Below, in pieces: positions 34,618 through 47,054 of a DNA stretch of 64,000 nt. Within the stretch, counting starts at the first letter, position 1. Each line of letters begins with the position of its first letter. Where the stretch lies: contig CM038469.1 in the NCBI GenBank assembly GCA_021464415.1, positions 29,195,736 to 29,259,735 of the forward strand, read 5' to 3'. A program made the position numbers and the translations under genes. Under the pieces are notes generated by a model. That model had not been told where the DNA came from and made no database searches. It saw only the letters and a program-made list of their open reading frames with translations. The stretch is from Lonicera japonica. Taxonomy: Eukaryota; Streptophyta; Magnoliopsida; Dipsacales; Caprifoliaceae.

Positions 34618-36117
34618 TGTTGACCTTAAAGTCAATTAATCTTATTTTGATAATTACAATAAGTTAATATAGTGTTATTTAACTCGGTTGTTCCAATGAT
34701 GATAGCCATTAGCCAATATCTTTTCCAACCAAGTGTGACGTCAAACCGATATAGTCAAACTCTCACACAAAGCTCCACAAATGCTTTCACTCACAAGAAA
34801 TGAACTCAAATGATCTCCATGTGCTTCACAAAGAATCAAAACCAAGAAATGATCAAGAACATCAAACAAGTAAAGCTACGCACAAGAAAATCAAGCATCA
34901 CGAAGACTCGAATTATCATTAAATGGAGTGAGTGCTTAGATTTTATGTAAAGATACTTTATTGATCAAATTCCTATAGCTCAAACATATTCATGCATCTT
35001 TTAAAGATTGATTCAAACTAGCTTGAAATTGAATTTATTTGAAAAACATCATTTTACAAAAACCGAGTTTCAAAATAAATTCATATTAATTTTAAATGAT
35101 CATATTTTAAGCTATAATAAAAATGGGTATCTTAGAAACACATATTTGAGGTTCAAAAATCATTAGAATTTTATTTGGAACTAAATTATTAAATTGGAAA
35201 AATATTTTTATTTTTCGTTTAAAATTCGCTCAATTTTTGCCCAGTTTTAATCTAACGGTAAAATGGAGGCCTTCCAGAACTCCGATCATTTTGAAATTTT
35301 TACAGTCGTTAGACAACATCTCCTGGAAATTTTGACTAAAATTTGAGCATGATCCAACGGTCTATTTGGGAGAAATTAACAAAACAATTTTGAATTTTTT
35401 TGTCAAAACTAGCTGTTGGAAAGTTTGAAAATGTGTACCTTGGAGCCAAAACCTTTCTTAATCATCCCCAACGGCCATATGATTTTGCAAGCTATAAATA
35501 TGATGTCTTAGACATGTTATAACACACTTGAATCATTCTACAAACTTATTTTACATATATACAAAGTTATTCAAGTATTATTGATCATATTCTTCATTTT
35601 TGAGCTATATATTTTGATCAATTTTGATATCTCTTAGTGTGAGCTTCATTTGTATTTTGTTATACACAAGAGAGATATTGTACATTGGTGTTAGTCACCA
35701 AAATTTGTTCAAATCATTTTTGTGAGAGGTGTATCTCATAGAATTAGCAAGAGGGATTTCTTGTGAAAGTATTGAAGGTGTTTCAATACTTGTAAGAGTG
35801 TGTGAGAAGAATACACTTGTAGAGGTTTGATCTTCACCCGGAAGGAGATCGATTATAGTGGAAATTCTCAGGGAACTAACCGAGCGCGGAGTAGGGGAAC
35901 AAGCCGAACCGTGTGGACAAAAAATCTTCGACTTCGATCGGTTCAATCTTTCTAACTCAATCTCTTTATTATTGATTGTTTTATTATTGCTTACATTCCT
36001 TGATATATATTTGTTAAGTAAATTGTTTTACTTAAACTTTTTGAAAAGATTTTTAAATTCCGCATTTAGTTTTAAAAACCCTATTCACCCCCCCTCTAGG
36101 GTATTTTCTGACCTACA
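34618..36117 (+). repeat. 5' LTR of young copia element
   Basis: 1500 bp, begins TGTTGACC and ends GACCTACA. A TATA-like GCTATAAATATG lies near 35491. The downstream part (from about 35640) would be the R/U5 region. A minus-strand open frame at 35695-35946 appears in both LTRs and has no domain. Confidence 0.95.
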
Positions 36118-36118
36118 A

Positions 36119-36131
36119 TTGGTATCAAAGG
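36119..36131 (+). promoter_or_regulatory. Copia primer-binding site
   Basis: TTGGTATCAAAGG lies one base after the LTR end. It resembles the initiator tRNA-Met complement TGGTATCAGAG with a mismatch, the usual copia priming site. Confidence 0.75.
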
Positions 36132-36173
36132 TTGTACTCTTATTTTGATTTAACAATCTTAGAGTTTACGATC

Positions 36174-37924
36174 ATGTCTATATATCAAGGAACCGGTCTT
36201 TCCGAAGGTCTCTCCACCCATAGACCACCTCTATTTGATGGTAAAAATTATAGCTATTGAAAAAATAGAATGAGTATATTTTTACAATCTAGTGATTTTG
36301 AACAATGGAGAGTTGTAGTTGAAGGACCCTATGAAATTACCAAAAAGGATGATAGTGGAAAAATTGTTCCTAAGAAAATGTCCGAGTATGATGAAAATGA
36401 TATTAAGAAAATTCAATATAATGCTAAAGCCTTAAATGCTTTAAATTGTGCATTAAGTATGGATGAATATAACAAAATTTCTAGTTGCAAAACGGCTAAA
36501 GAAATTTGGGATAAACTTGAGGTTACCTACGAAGGAACCACTCAAGTTAAAGACGATAACATAAATATGCTTGTTCATGATTATGAATTATTTAAAATGG
36601 AGCCTAATGAATCTTTTGCTTCCATGTATAGTAGATTTTCTATTATTACTAATGATTTAGATCTTCTCGGAAAGGTTTATTCTAATGAAGATAAAATAAG
36701 AAAAATTCTTAGGATTCTTCCAAAGAAATGGCGACCGAAAGTGACGGCGATTCAAGAAGCAAAGAATCTCAAAACACTTAGCATGGACGAGCTTTTGGGT
36801 TCACTTAAAACCCATGAGAAGGAATTGGCGAGAGAAGAAGAAAGTGATTCAAAAGCCAAAAAGTCACTAGCTCTCAAAGCAACTCAACTAAAAGATGATG
36901 AGGAGTTGATGGTAGGAGATGAGGATATGGCTCTCCTTTCTAGAAAATTCATAAAATTTCTAGCTAAGAAGAAGAAGTTTCAAGGAAAAGGAAATAACTT
37001 TGATTCTTCATCAAGAAGGAACAATGATCGATCTATTCACCAAGAGTTGAAAATGAGGAAGAAAAGAAATGCTTCCATTGCCATGAACCGGGACATTTCA
37101 AAACAAATTGTCCGGTTAGAAGGAAAGAAAGAAGAGATAAAAGAGACAAAGCATTCAAACAAGTGAGACATACACTTAAAGGCACTTGAAGTGATTCCGA
37201 AGAAGGTGAATCCAATGGCGATTCTAGCGACGAAGAAACGGCAAATCTTTGCCTTATGGCAAGAGACGATGAGGTACACTCTTCTTATGACTCATCTAGT
37301 GATGATAATGCATCTATTAATAATGATATACATGATGAGAATGACTATGAAGAATTATATGATATGTTTGATGAATTGCATAAAAAGTTTAAAAATTTGT
37401 CTAAAATGTATGCTAGCCTCAAAAAGGAAAATTTGATTATTTCTAGCAAGTGTGAAAACTTTGAGAAAGAAAATGCATTGTTGAAAAATGAAAACAAAAC
37501 TTTGAAAAAAGGAAAGGAGAAAGAAACTCCAAACACACTTGTATTAGAAAATGTTAAATTGAAAGATCAAGTGGATGACTTAACTAATAGTCTAGCCAAG
37601 TTCACCAAAGGAAAGGATAACTTGGATAAATTATTAGGAATGCAAAGGTGTGTTTTCGATAAAGCCGGTTTGGGCTATAACCAAATTGACAACCAAAAGG
37701 ACTACAAAAACTTTTTTAAAACATACACACCTCATGATTCCACTCATCTTTGCTCATATTGTGGAAGAAATACTCATTATGTGGATCATTTTTTTTATCG
37801 AAATGAAAGTTTTCCTAAAAGGAAGCTTGCTTGGGTTCCAAAAGGAACCATTATGTTTGCTAACCCAAAGGCACCCAACACATTTTGGGTACCAAAGGAG
37901 AAGTTACTTAAAGTTATGGTGTAG
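36174..37924 (+). pseudogene. Copia gag, broken
   Basis: Structural nucleocapsid polyprotein. The ATG at 36174 is followed by LFDGKNY and a TGA at 36258-36260, where this family normally has Trp. The frame is then open from 36261 to 37164. It has the UBN2-type gag core (EQWRVVVEGPYE, AKEIWDKLEVTYEG, ILRILPKKWRPKV, LLGSLKTHE). A zinc knuckle C-x2-C-x4-H-x4-C is present at about 37068-37112, but in a different frame, so a single-base shift occurred near 37050. A TGA at 37187-37189 and a TAG at 37922-37924 follow in the pol frame. The region 37256-37660 is Lys/Glu-rich and coiled-coil-like. A second C-x2-C-type motif (LCSYCGRNTHYVDHF) lies at about 37750. Confidence 0.88.
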
Positions 37925-40900
37925 GTGTGCTTGAAAGCCAAAGGTAGCAAAACCAAGTGGTTCTTGGATAGTGGTTGCTCAAAGCACATGACGGGAGACA
38001 AGAACAACTTCTTAAGTCTTATTCCCAAGAAAGGAGGAAATGTGACTTTCGGGGACAACGCCAAGAGCAAAATCATTGGTATAGGTAAGGTTGGTAATAA
38101 ATCTTCTTATATTGATAATGTTTTACTTGTTGACGGTTTAAAACATAACTTGCTAAGTATTAGTCAATTGTGTGATAAAGGTTATGAAGTTATTTTTAAA
38201 TCCGAATGTTGCATTGTTAAAAATATTAGTGATAATTCTATCTTGTTTGTTGCTTATAGATCAAATAACGTATATACTCTTGAACTTGATGATTTATCTC
38301 AACAAGATGTTAAATGTTTATCTGTGTTAAATGATGCTTCTTGGTTATGGCATAGAAGATTAGGTCATGCTAATATGGATTTAATTAATAAATTATCTAA
38401 AAAGGAATTAGTTAAAGGATTGCCTAAAACTAAATTTGCTAAAGATAGAATTTGTGATGCATGTCAACTTGGTAAACAACACAAGTCTTCTTTTAAATCT
38501 AAGAAAGATATTACTACTACTAGACCACTTGATATGTTACATTTAGATTTATTTGGACCTAATTCGGTTGCTAGTTTAGGTGGTAAATTATATGCCTTTG
38601 TGATTGTTGATGATTTTTCTAGATTTACTTGGGTATTCTTTCTTGCACATAAAAGTGAAACACCTCATGTATTTGCTAAATTTTGTAGAAAAGTTCAAAA
38701 TGAAAAAGGTGTTTCTATTATACATGTTAGAAGTGATAGAGGTAGAGAATTTGATAATATTGATATTGAAATTTTTTGTGATGAGCATGGTATTGATCAT
38801 AACTTTTCGGCACCTAGAACTCCTCAACAAAATGGTGTGGTTGAAAGGAAAAATAGATCTCTTCAAGAGATGTCTAGAACCATGTTGCATGAACATTCTT
38901 TACCGGAATATTTCTGGGCGGAAGCTGTTAACACCGCATGCTATGTAACTAATCGCGTTATTATTCGTAAAAAGTTAGATAAGACACCTTATGAATTATG
39001 GAATGACAAGAAACCAAATATTGCATATTTTAAAGTTTTTGGTTGCAAATGTTTTATTTTGAATGATCGTGATCATTTGAGAAAATTTGATGCTAAATCC
39101 GATGAAGGAATTTTTCTTGGGTATGCCACTAATAGTAAAGCATATAGAGTTTATAACAAGAAAAGTTTAGTAGTACAAGAATCTATGCATGTTGTATTTG
39201 ATGAAACAAATCCTTTCTCACCCATAGTACGTTCCGATGACGATGTTGAAATTATTCAAAAGGTTTCGGATATTCAAATTTATGATACATCTAAGGAAGA
39301 AACTTCGAGTGCTCAAGCTCCTCCTAAGGAGTTAGAAAATACAATCGAGCAAAACTCGAATGATTTGCCTAGGAGTTGGAAATTTGTGTCCAACCACCCT
39401 ATTGATCAAATTCTTGGAGATCCGTCTAGTAAGGTCATGACTAGATCATCCTTAAGAAATGTTTGCAATAATGTGGCATTTGTTTCTCAATATGAGCCTA
39501 AAAATATAAATGAAGCCGAACAAGATGAATCTTGGATGATGGCTATGCAAGAAGAGCTCAATCAATTTGAGAGAAATAAAGTGTGGACACTTGTTCCCAA
39601 ACCAAATGATCATACTATTATAGGCACTAAATGGGTATTTCAAAATAAAAAGGATGAAAATGGTGTTATTGTTAGAAATAAAGCTAGACTTGTTGCCCAA
39701 GGATACAATCAAGAGGAGGGCATTGATTATGAAGAAACATATGCACCTGTTGCACGTCTAGAAGCTATTCGCATGCTACTTGCTTATTCATGTTTTAAGA
39801 ATTTTAAATTATATCAAATGGATGTGAAAATTGCTTTCTTGAATGGTTTTATTGAAGAGGAAGTTTATGTGAAACAACCTCCCGGTTTTGAAAATCATGT
39901 TTATCCGGATTATGTATTTAAATTGTCTAAAGCTTTATATGGTTTAAAACAAGCACCTAGAGCATGGTATGATAGATTAAGTTCATTTTTGCTTAACAAT
40001 GAATTTGTTAGAGGCAAAATTGATACTACCCTATTTATCAAAAATCATAACAATGACATGCTACTTGTACAAATCTATGTTGATGATATTATATTTGGTT
40101 CTACTAATGACAATCTTTGCAAAGAATTTTCTACTTGTATGCAAAAGGAATTTGAAATGAGCATGATGGGAGAAATGAACTACTTCCTTGGATTACAAGT
40201 GAAACAATGCAAAGAAGGCATCTTCATTAATCAAGAGAAGTATGTGAAGGAGCTTTTAAAGAAATTTGACATGGAAGGAGCCAAATCCATGAGCACTCCT
40301 ATGAGTTCAACATTGAAACTTGACAAAGACGAGAAAGGTAAAAGTGTGGATATCAAGAAATATCGAGGTATGATAGGTAGCTTATTGTATTTGACGGCCT
40401 CTAGGCCGGATATTATGTTTAGTGTATGTCTTTGTGCACGATTCCAAGCGAATCCTAAAGAATCACATTTACTTGCCGTAAAACGAATTTTTCGTTATCT
40501 TTCCGGTACTAGTTCATTGGGTTTATGGTACCCAAGAGAGAACTCATTTGACTTAATAAGTTATTCCGATGCGGATTTTGCAGGTTGCAAAATCGATAGG
40601 AAAAGCACTAGTGGCACATGTCATTTTTTAGGACACGCACTAGTATCTTGGTCAAGTAAGAAACAAAATCCGGTGGCCCTTTCAACGGCCGAAGCCGAAT
40701 ACGTAGCGGCCGGAAGTTGTTGTGCACAAACTTTATACATTAAACAACAACTAGAGGACTTTGGAATTAGTCTTAACCACATTCCTATAAAATGTGACAA
40801 CACAAGTGCCATAAGTTTGACCAAGAACCCCATACAACATTCACGCACTAAGCACATTGAGATAAGATATCATTTTATTCGTGATCATGTGCAAAAAGGT

Positions 40901-41026
40901 GATGTTGATATTGAATTCGTTGGCACCGAATCGCAATTTGCGGATATATTCACTAAACCACTTTCGGATGATCGTTTTTGCACTATTCGACGTGAACTCG
41001 ATATGACTAGAGCTTGTGATATCTAG
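37925..41026 (+). CDS. Copia pol: protease, integrase, RT, RNase H
   Basis: Open frame of 1033 residues. The protease has [11 protein letters not shown] near residues 12-22. The integrase has the H-H-C-C zinc region (WHRRLGH, then CDACQLGK) at about 140-200, and a DDE core with [18 protein letters not shown] and [12 protein letters not shown]. The RT has [22 protein letters not shown] and YVDDIIFGS at about 718-726. The RNase H has [18 protein letters not shown] and ADIFTKPL near the C-terminus. All catalytic signatures are visible. The frame continues upstream without shift into the gag tail, separated only by TAG at 37922. That stop is either a point mutation or a readthrough site. The listed start is simply the first codon after the stop; there is no clear independent ATG. 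Confidence 0.95.
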   Translation: MCLKAKGSKTKWFLDSGCSKHMTGDKNNFLSLIPKKGGNVTFGDNAKSKIIGIGKVGNKSSYIDNVLLVDGLKHNLLSISQLCDKGYEVIFKSECCIVKNISDNSILFVAYRSNNVYTLELDDLSQQDVKCLSVLNDASWLWHRRLGHANMDLINKLSKKELVKGLPKTKFAKDRICDACQLGKQHKSSFKSKKDITTTRPLDMLHLDLFGPNSVASLGGKLYAFVIVDDFSRFTWVFFLAHKSETPHVFAKFCRKVQNEKGVSIIHVRSDRGREFDNIDIEIFCDEHGIDHNFSAPRTPQQNGVVERKNRSLQEMSRTMLHEHSLPEYFWAEAVNTACYVTNRVIIRKKLDKTPYELWNDKKPNIAYFKVFGCKCFILNDRDHLRKFDAKSDEGIFLGYATNSKAYRVYNKKSLVVQESMHVVFDETNPFSPIVRSDDDVEIIQKVSDIQIYDTSKEETSSAQAPPKELENTIEQNSNDLPRSWKFVSNHPIDQILGDPSSKVMTRSSLRNVCNNVAFVSQYEPKNINEAEQDESWMMAMQEELNQFERNKVWTLVPKPNDHTIIGTKWVFQNKKDENGVIVRNKARLVAQGYNQEEGIDYEETYAPVARLEAIRMLLAYSCFKNFKLYQMDVKIAFLNGFIEEEVYVKQPPGFENHVYPDYVFKLSKALYGLKQAPRAWYDRLSSFLLNNEFVRGKIDTTLFIKNHNNDMLLVQIYVDDIIFGSTNDNLCKEFSTCMQKEFEMSMMGEMNYFLGLQVKQCKEGIFINQEKYVKELLKKFDMEGAKSMSTPMSSTLKLDKDEKGKSVDIKKYRGMIGSLLYLTASRPDIMFSVCLCARFQANPKESHLLAVKRIFRYLSGTSSLGLWYPRENSFDLISYSDADFAGCKIDRKSTSGTCHFLGHALVSWSSKKQNPVALSTAEAEYVAAGSCCAQTLYIKQQLEDFGISLNHIPIKCDNTSAISLTKNPIQHSRTKHIEIRYHFIRDHVQKGDVDIEFVGTESQFADIFTKPLSDDRFCTIRRELDMTRACDI

Positions 41027-41386
41027 TTTATTCTAAAAAGTTCATAAAAGGGATTGATAATGCTTAATTTTGAGCATACATTATTTTATGCTTAATTTTC
41101 TTTTATTTTTATTTTATAAAATTTGCTTGCATTAACGTACACATTATTATGAGTATTAACAAATATTTTTGCAGCTTTAGATTGATAATTACTGATTCCC
41201 TACTTTTTGATGAAGAAAAAGGGGGAGAAGTATGTGTGTGGTTATGAAAGTATTTTCATTTTAATAATTGCTTGTATATTTTTATCTATGCACCTATTTA
41301 GGGGGAGCATATTATTTATATACTTAAAATTATATCTTTTTATAAACACACATTAACTCTATTGTCATCATCAAAAAGTGGGCGAT
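41027..41386 (+). other. Copia 3' non-coding region and purine tracts
   Basis: It contains two internal purine tracts, AAAAAGGGGGAGAAG (about 41215) and TAGGGGGAGCAT (about 41299). The terminal CAAAAAGTGGGCGAT lies directly before the 3' LTR and probably serves as the plus-strand primer. There is no env-like frame. Confidence 0.75.
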
Positions 41387-42886
41387 TGTTGACCTTAAAG
41401 TCAATTAATCTTATTTTGATAATTACAATAAGTTAATATAGTGTTATTTAACTCGGTTGTTCCAATGATGATAGCCATTAGCCGATATCTTTTCCAACCA
41501 AGTGTGACGTCAAACCGATATAGTCAAACTCTCACACAAAGCTCCACAAATGCTTTCACTCACAAGAAATCAACTCAAATGATCTCCATGTGCTTCACAA
41601 AGAATCAAAACCAAGAAAGGATCAAGAACATCAAACAAGTAAAGCTACGCACAAGAAAATCAAGCATCACGAAGACTCGAATTATCATTAAATGGAGTGA
41701 GTGCTTAGATTTTATGTAAAGATACTTTATTGATCAAATTCCTATAGCTCAAACATATTCATGCATCTTTTAAAGATTGATTCAAACTAGCTTGAAATTG
41801 AATTTATTTGAAAAACATCATTTTACAAAAACCGAGTTTCAAAATAAATTCATATTAATTTTAAATGATCATATTTTAAGCTATAATAAAAATGGGTATC
41901 TTAGAAACACATATTTGAGGTTCAAAAATCATTAGAATTTTATTTGGAACTAAATTATTAAATTGGAAAAATATTTTTATTTTTCGTTTAAAATTCGCTC
42001 AATTTTTGCCCAGTTTTTAATCTAACGGTAAAATGGAGGCCTTCCAGAACTCCGATCATTTTGAAATTTTTACAGTCGTTAGACAACATCTCCTGGAAAT
42101 TTTGACTAAAATTTGAGCATGATCCAACGGTCTATTTGGGAGAAATTAACAAAACAATTTTGAATTTTTTTGTCAAAACTAGCTGTTGGAAAGTTTGAAA
42201 ATGTGTACCTTGGAGCCAAAACCTTTCTTAATCATCCCCAACGGCCATATGATTTTGCAAGCTATAAATATGATGTCTTAGACATGTTATAACACACTTG
42301 AATCATTCTACAAACTTATTTTACATATATACAAAGTTATTCAAGTATTATTGATCATATTCTTCATTTTTGAACTATATATTTTGATCAATTTTGATAT
42401 CTCTTAGTGTGAGCTTCATTTGTATTTTGTTATACACAAGAGAGATATTGTACATTGGTGTTAGTCACCAAAATTTGTTCAAATCATTTTTGTGAGAGGT
42501 GTATCTCATAGAATTAGCAAGAGGGATTTCTTGTGAAAGTATTGAAGGTGTTTCAATACTTGTAAGAGTGTGTGAGAAGAATACACTTGTAGATGTTTGA
42601 TCTTCACCCGGAAGGAGATCGATTATAGTGGAAATTCTCGGGGAACTAACCGAGCGCGGAGTAGGGCAACAAGCCGAACCGTGTGGACAAAAAATCTTCG
42701 ACTTCGATCGGTTCAATCTTTCTAACTCAATCTCTTTATTATTGATTGTTTTATTATTGCTTACATTCCTTGATATATATTTGTTAAGTAAATTGTTTTA
42801 CTTAAACTTTTTGAAAAGATTTTTAAATTCCGCATTTAGTTTTAAAAACCCTATTCACCCCCCTCTAGGGTATTTTCCGACCTACA
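41387..42886 (+). repeat. 3' LTR of young copia element
   Basis: 1500 bp, same ends as the 5' LTR. Differences seen by eye include GCCAATATC versus GCCGATATC, AAATGAAC versus AAATCAAC, AGAGGTTTG versus AGATGTTTG, and one-base length changes in a T run and a C run. Confidence 0.95.
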
Positions 42887-42921
42887 ATCTTTATTACACT
42901 AATCTTTATTTTATAGCAAAT

Positions 42922-43668
42922 ATGTCATATCTAAACTTTGAATATGATCTTCAAGCGAAGATTAAACGTGATAGTGCGCGATTAACGCAATTAAAGATTG
43001 AACGGCGCATGCGGTTGAATAAAGCTCCTAAAGATAAATTGAAAAGTCAACCTCGTAAAGTTAAATTTGAAAACGAATGGGATTCGGGTGTTATTAATAG
43101 AAGACATGGTGGTGAGATTGGAGAAAGTCGGGTTCGAGAAAACAATATGGGTAGTAGCAAGAAGAAGGTTTATTTGTTTGATGAAGAATTTATTCGTACG
43201 TTTGAGGAGATGTTTGTCGAAGCCTATGAGTAGTCTAAGAAGAAGGAAAATCTAGAGCCAAGTCAAAATCCGAATACATATTTTGGCGAACCAAATTAAT
43301 TGAAAGAAGAAGAGAAATGGGCCATATTTAAGCCGCCATTGGAGAATAAGCCGAAAATCGATAAGATTGAGAAAATTGAAATGACGGTTGAAGAAGGCGA
43401 GTTGTGGGTTGAAGGTGTAGTTTCAAACTTGCAAGAAGAAGTAGATGAAGAAGTTCTAGTGCAAGTTGAAGAACTGCAAGTGCAAGCACTTCCAGCCATA
43501 GGTGTTGATGAGAATGAGTTCTTTGCAAAGCCAATAGATAATGTTCGAGCTAAGTTGAAGATTGACAATGTTGAGCATATTGGTTTCAATGGAGTGGATC
43601 GCTTTGATGTCCATCGAAACTTTATGTTGTTAGATTTCTTTAACAAGTTGCGGAGGATCGCATTGTAG
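42922..43668 (+). pseudogene. Gag-like protein of the gypsy-like element
   Basis: The frame from ATG 42922 is interrupted by TAG at 43231-43233 and TAA at 43297-43299, both in frame, and ends at a TAG at 43666-43668. The product is highly charged: a basic N-terminal half with FEYDLQAKIKRDSARL and IERRMRLN, then a Glu-rich middle (EEVDEEVLVQVEELQVQ) and a DVHRNFMLLDFFNKLRR tail. I recognise no zinc knuckle or enzymatic domain. Its position between LTR leader and polypurine tract argues for a gag-like or element-specific protein. The function is not known. Confidence 0.5.
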
Positions 43669-43940
43669 TATGGTTTGAACTTCAAGGAGTTTTGCTTTGC
43701 AAGGAGGATTAAGCGTTGAAGATATTCGAAATATTTGTTTTCATGGCAGGGACGAACAAAGTTATATCATGTTGAGTTCTGATGGAAGAATGGAAAGTAT
43801 TCAAAATACTTGTTCTATTGGCATGGGAGATTCCAAATTCCAAAGTTGCGTCAGAATGTCGAAGTTGTTAAAGACTGCCTGAATTGAGGATTGCGTAAGC
43901 CAGATTCGAGGATGAATCTTCTTGAAGATGAGGGGTATGA

Positions 43941-44467
43941 TGTGATCCAGCCTAGCCCACCTTAGCTAAAAAAATAGAAGAGGTGTTTACATTCAGCGTG
44001 GGCACGCCGAAGTTGTTTTCTAGCGTGTTCTCACAATTGCTTGGTGAAATAATTTAATTAGTTTTATTTATTTATTTTATATTTCTTAAAGCCCAATGAT
44101 TATTATTATTTAAAGTATTATCATGTTAGGAATGTATTGGGCTTATTTTAGAATGTTTATTAGTTTCCTTATTGCATTAGGATTATTTTAGATGTTATTT
44201 TCCTTTTCTAAATAGGAATTAGTTTTCATATTATTTTAGGAAACTAATTAGTTGCTTTATCTCCTATTTAAAGGAGTAATTCCTTTCATTGTATTAGGAG
44301 AAGTTTGATGATTAATAATATTGAGAGTTTTCTCTTTGTGTTCTCTAAGAATGTGTTGAACATGTTGAATTGATTAATCCAATTGTTCTTGACTTATCAA
44401 TCAATTCTCCACCAATTGATTGTGGCGTATTCGATCATACCAAGGTTCACGCTTTTTTAAGAGTTGA
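43941..44467 (+). repeat. Truncated 3' LTR of gypsy-like element
   Basis: It starts TGTGATCCAGCC after the purine tract GAAGATGAGGGG (43924-43935). It follows the 5' LTR for about 527 bp to GGTTCACGCTTTTTTAAGAGTTGAG, then stops matching. Roughly the last 120 bp of the LTR are missing, and the sequence continues as R1 copy B. Confidence 0.8.
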
Positions 44468-44821
44468 GTGCTTTTAAAATAAAAAAAATTAACCAATGTG
44501 TTGAAAGTATGTTTTTAAAATATTAAAGAGTTTTTTACACTTTAATCCCATGATGTTTGAGGGAAATTTCATATTGATCCATGACGGTACATTTTGTTTT
44601 ACTCCAAAATCCAACTTGCATGCCATTGGCTTCTTGGATGGAATATATTTCCTGGCCACGTTAGCTAAACGTGACATTTTCCATACAAGAAATAAACAAC
44701 ATGATGAATTTTGGACTAAAGTGACAATGAAATTAAAACTTTCTTGATGAAATTGATAAAAATAAAATTAAATGGATCAAAATGAAGATTGTTTAAAACT
44801 TCATGGCAATAAAAGTATAAA
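44468..44821 (+). repeat. Repeat R1 copy B, left part
   Basis: It aligns with 22113-22480 (copy A) and 55465-55826 (copy C), including TATTAAAGAGTTTTTTACAC and CATACAAGAAATAAACAACA. The conserved short frame at 44550-44747 has no known domain. Confidence 0.75.
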
Positions 44822-45402
44822 GGGTGTCAGTAAAAGCACCCAAAAAAACCAATATTTACACCCATTTCTTAAAAAAAGTAAACCACATTGTTAAAAATGG
44901 AATTTTAAAAGCACCCAACACTTCAAGTCCATCTTACTCCAACTTATTCTAACAATAAATATTAGCAGTACCCACTCTATTTAGATTTTGAACACGTAAT
45001 TAGGATTACGCTTTTAATTTGTCACTTTCTACTTATTCTACCTGACTCAAATATGTGAGACTTGTTAATGCATTGGATTTGTTTATGTTATTGGCTTGTA
45101 TAAATTTGTTATCATCTTTCAAAACTTGTTATTCCCTTTTGAGTGTTTTTGAAGATATATGAATATTACCGAAGTTGTGAAGTCTTTGACACTTTTTCTT
45201 TTAGTGTTTTTCACAATGACATTTTTTTTTCAATATTGCAACTAATTAATTTTGCAAAAGAGCATGACTAAAGTTGTAATCATATTATATGGAAAGTGGA
45301 ATGATGTATATTTGATTTTACTCAGGCTAAGTGAAAAAAGAAAAAAAAGAACCCTAAGCTACATGTTGCACTTAGTGTCCACAGAAATCAGACAATATTT
45401 AT

Positions 45403-45747
45403 AAGGGTGATTTTATTTAAATCCATGATATCTTGCGGTTAATCCGCGTTATTAAGTTAATCCGCGTTCCTTACTAAATTAATCCACGAATGTAGATAGA
45501 CTGATAAAAAATATTATTGATTTAATTTTATAAATATTATTTTATTAATGGTTTAATATTAAAAAATCCACTAGATTAATAAGTACATTCACTTTAATTA
45601 AATAAATAAAAATAGGGGCAATTAGTTTTAAGGACGAATATTCTTTTCTCTATCTATTTAATGACACAACTTTTATACCAATACTTTAAGGTCTAAAGTT
45701 TTGTTTAAAATATAAACTTTTACGGATAAATAATTAAAATTAAATTA
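45403..45747 (+). repeat. 345-bp inverted repeat, left arm (a)
   Basis: It starts AAGGGTGATTTTATTTAAAT and aligns in reverse with 47054-47398, which ends AAATAAAATCACCCTT. Both arms are 345 bp with scattered differences. A transcript through both arms could form a long hairpin around a 1.3-kb spacer. Confidence 0.85.
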
Positions 45748-46009
45748 ATATAGCTACAAAACTAATTTATATTATTGTTATTCCTATAATGTCACTATCA
45801 TCTAATTGATTATTAAACTAATCTAAACTTTTAAAATCTTGTTAGAAACTAATATCTATAAAATCAAATTCGAAATTTAAATTTAAACAATCAAATAACT
45901 TCTAACAACTTAATCAATTACTAAAATATAGAAAATCAAATAATTCAAAATTTAAATTTCAACAATAAAAAAAAATTAAACAACCTAATCAATTTGATTA
46001 GTAATTAAC
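45748..46009 (+). repeat. Direct repeat b1
   Basis: It aligns with b2 at 47399-47627. Shared text is CAAATAATTCAAAATTTAAA and ACTTAATCAATTACTAAAAT. b1 carries about 36 bases near 45775-45805 that b2 lacks. Confidence 0.8.
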
Positions 46010-47054
46010 AAGGGTGATTTTATTTCTCTTCGCAAAATTTGTCAGTCTATCCCTCTTTTTAGATTTTACTGAAATAATTTGTATTGCCCACTAAGTTTAA
46101 CTACGTTGTTAGATAAACTTGCAAAAATCAATATTGAAATAATTTTTATAAAATAATGATTCTTTTTAATTCAAATTTAAATTATCCACCAAATTTTTAC
46201 TTCTATCCACCGTCATATAATATATCAAGAAGTAAACATAAATTGTGTAATAAAATAATATTTTTAATATATATAATTTATTGTTAATTATATCAACTTT
46301 CCGGACTCTAGATTAGACTATAGTCTATGATTCACATTTGTTCTTAGAATTGGGATTATACAATAATTCACATTAGTCTTGGAAAAGTAATTAAATAGTA
46401 AGTATAGTTTGAAACATTTGTAATACGTCTACAAGATTTAGTTCCTACCTAGAAGTAAATTACAATTATAACTTTAATTACAGATTTATCATGGCAAACA
46501 AGAAAACAAACATATATTATAATTGAATATTCTTCCTTTGACTTGAAAGGATTGAGATTGAAGGAAATGATATTTGTTGACTCCGGCCACTAATTCTTAA
46601 TTAGTTTCTTAAGTTTCAATTTTGCTTTATTTTTATCTATTTAGAGCCCTCATTGTATAGAAAAAAGAAAAAAAATAGTAAACTCATTTGTTAAAAAAAA
46701 TTATTCGTAAGTATTATGATGTAATAATATAAATTAATTCTGCCCAGTTTTGTAGTGTTGTATATTTTTTATGAATAATGAATCTATAATATTTGTATCA
46801 ATATACCTTTTAACAAATTAAGAAAATATATTATTAAGGAAGTATATTCTAATTAGGAAAGTAATTTTAAAAGTAAAGAAGTATATTATAATTAGGAAAC
46901 AAATTTTAAAAGTAAATACATTTAAAAGGATTATTAATTAGTGGATATACTTTTCAATTTTTATAAAGAAGTTTTGAGAAATTTATTTCAATGTTAACAT
47001 AAATTAAGAGTGGATAAACTGCAAAAACTTGCAGATAGAAATAAAATTATCCCT
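46010..47054. mobile_element. MITE-like element X1, about 1.04 kb
   Basis: Its ends are AGGGTGATTTTATTTCT and, inverted, AGGGATAATTTTATTTCT. A shorter relative, X2, lies at 47628-48081 with the same two ends and deleted middle. No coding capacity is seen. Confidence 0.6.

Larger units (their letters stand above)
34618..42886 (+). mobile_element. Young Ty1/copia retrotransposon, 8.27 kb
   Basis: Two 1500-bp LTRs (34618-36117 and 41387-42886) bracket gag and pol in copia order (protease, integrase, RT, RNase H). The target duplication is exact (ATCTT at 34613-34617 and 42887-42891). By eye the LTRs differ at about eight substitutions and two single-base indels, about 0.5%, so the insertion is young. 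It sits in the same orientation inside the gypsy-like element. Gag and the gag-pol junction have stops and one frameshift, but the pol frame of 1033 residues is open. Confidence 0.96.
33002..44467 (+). mobile_element. Non-autonomous gypsy-like LTR element, split
   Basis: An LTR starting TGTGATCCAGCC occurs at 33002-33647 and again at 43941-44467 in the same orientation. A tRNA-Met-type primer-binding site directly follows the first, and a purine tract, GAAGATGAGGGG, precedes the second. Without the copia insertion (34618-42886 plus one 5-bp repeat) the element is about 3.2 kb. It encodes only a broken gag-like protein and no protease, reverse transcriptase or integrase, so it depended on another element. 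The superfamily is judged from the LTR, binding-site and purine-tract style only. The 3' LTR is truncated and no target duplication can be verified. Confidence 0.75.

Noticed and set aside
35695..35946. Minus-strand frame of 83 codons found twice
   Set aside because: It occurs in both LTRs of the copia element (again at 42465-42716). Its conservation is explained by LTR identity, not by coding selection.
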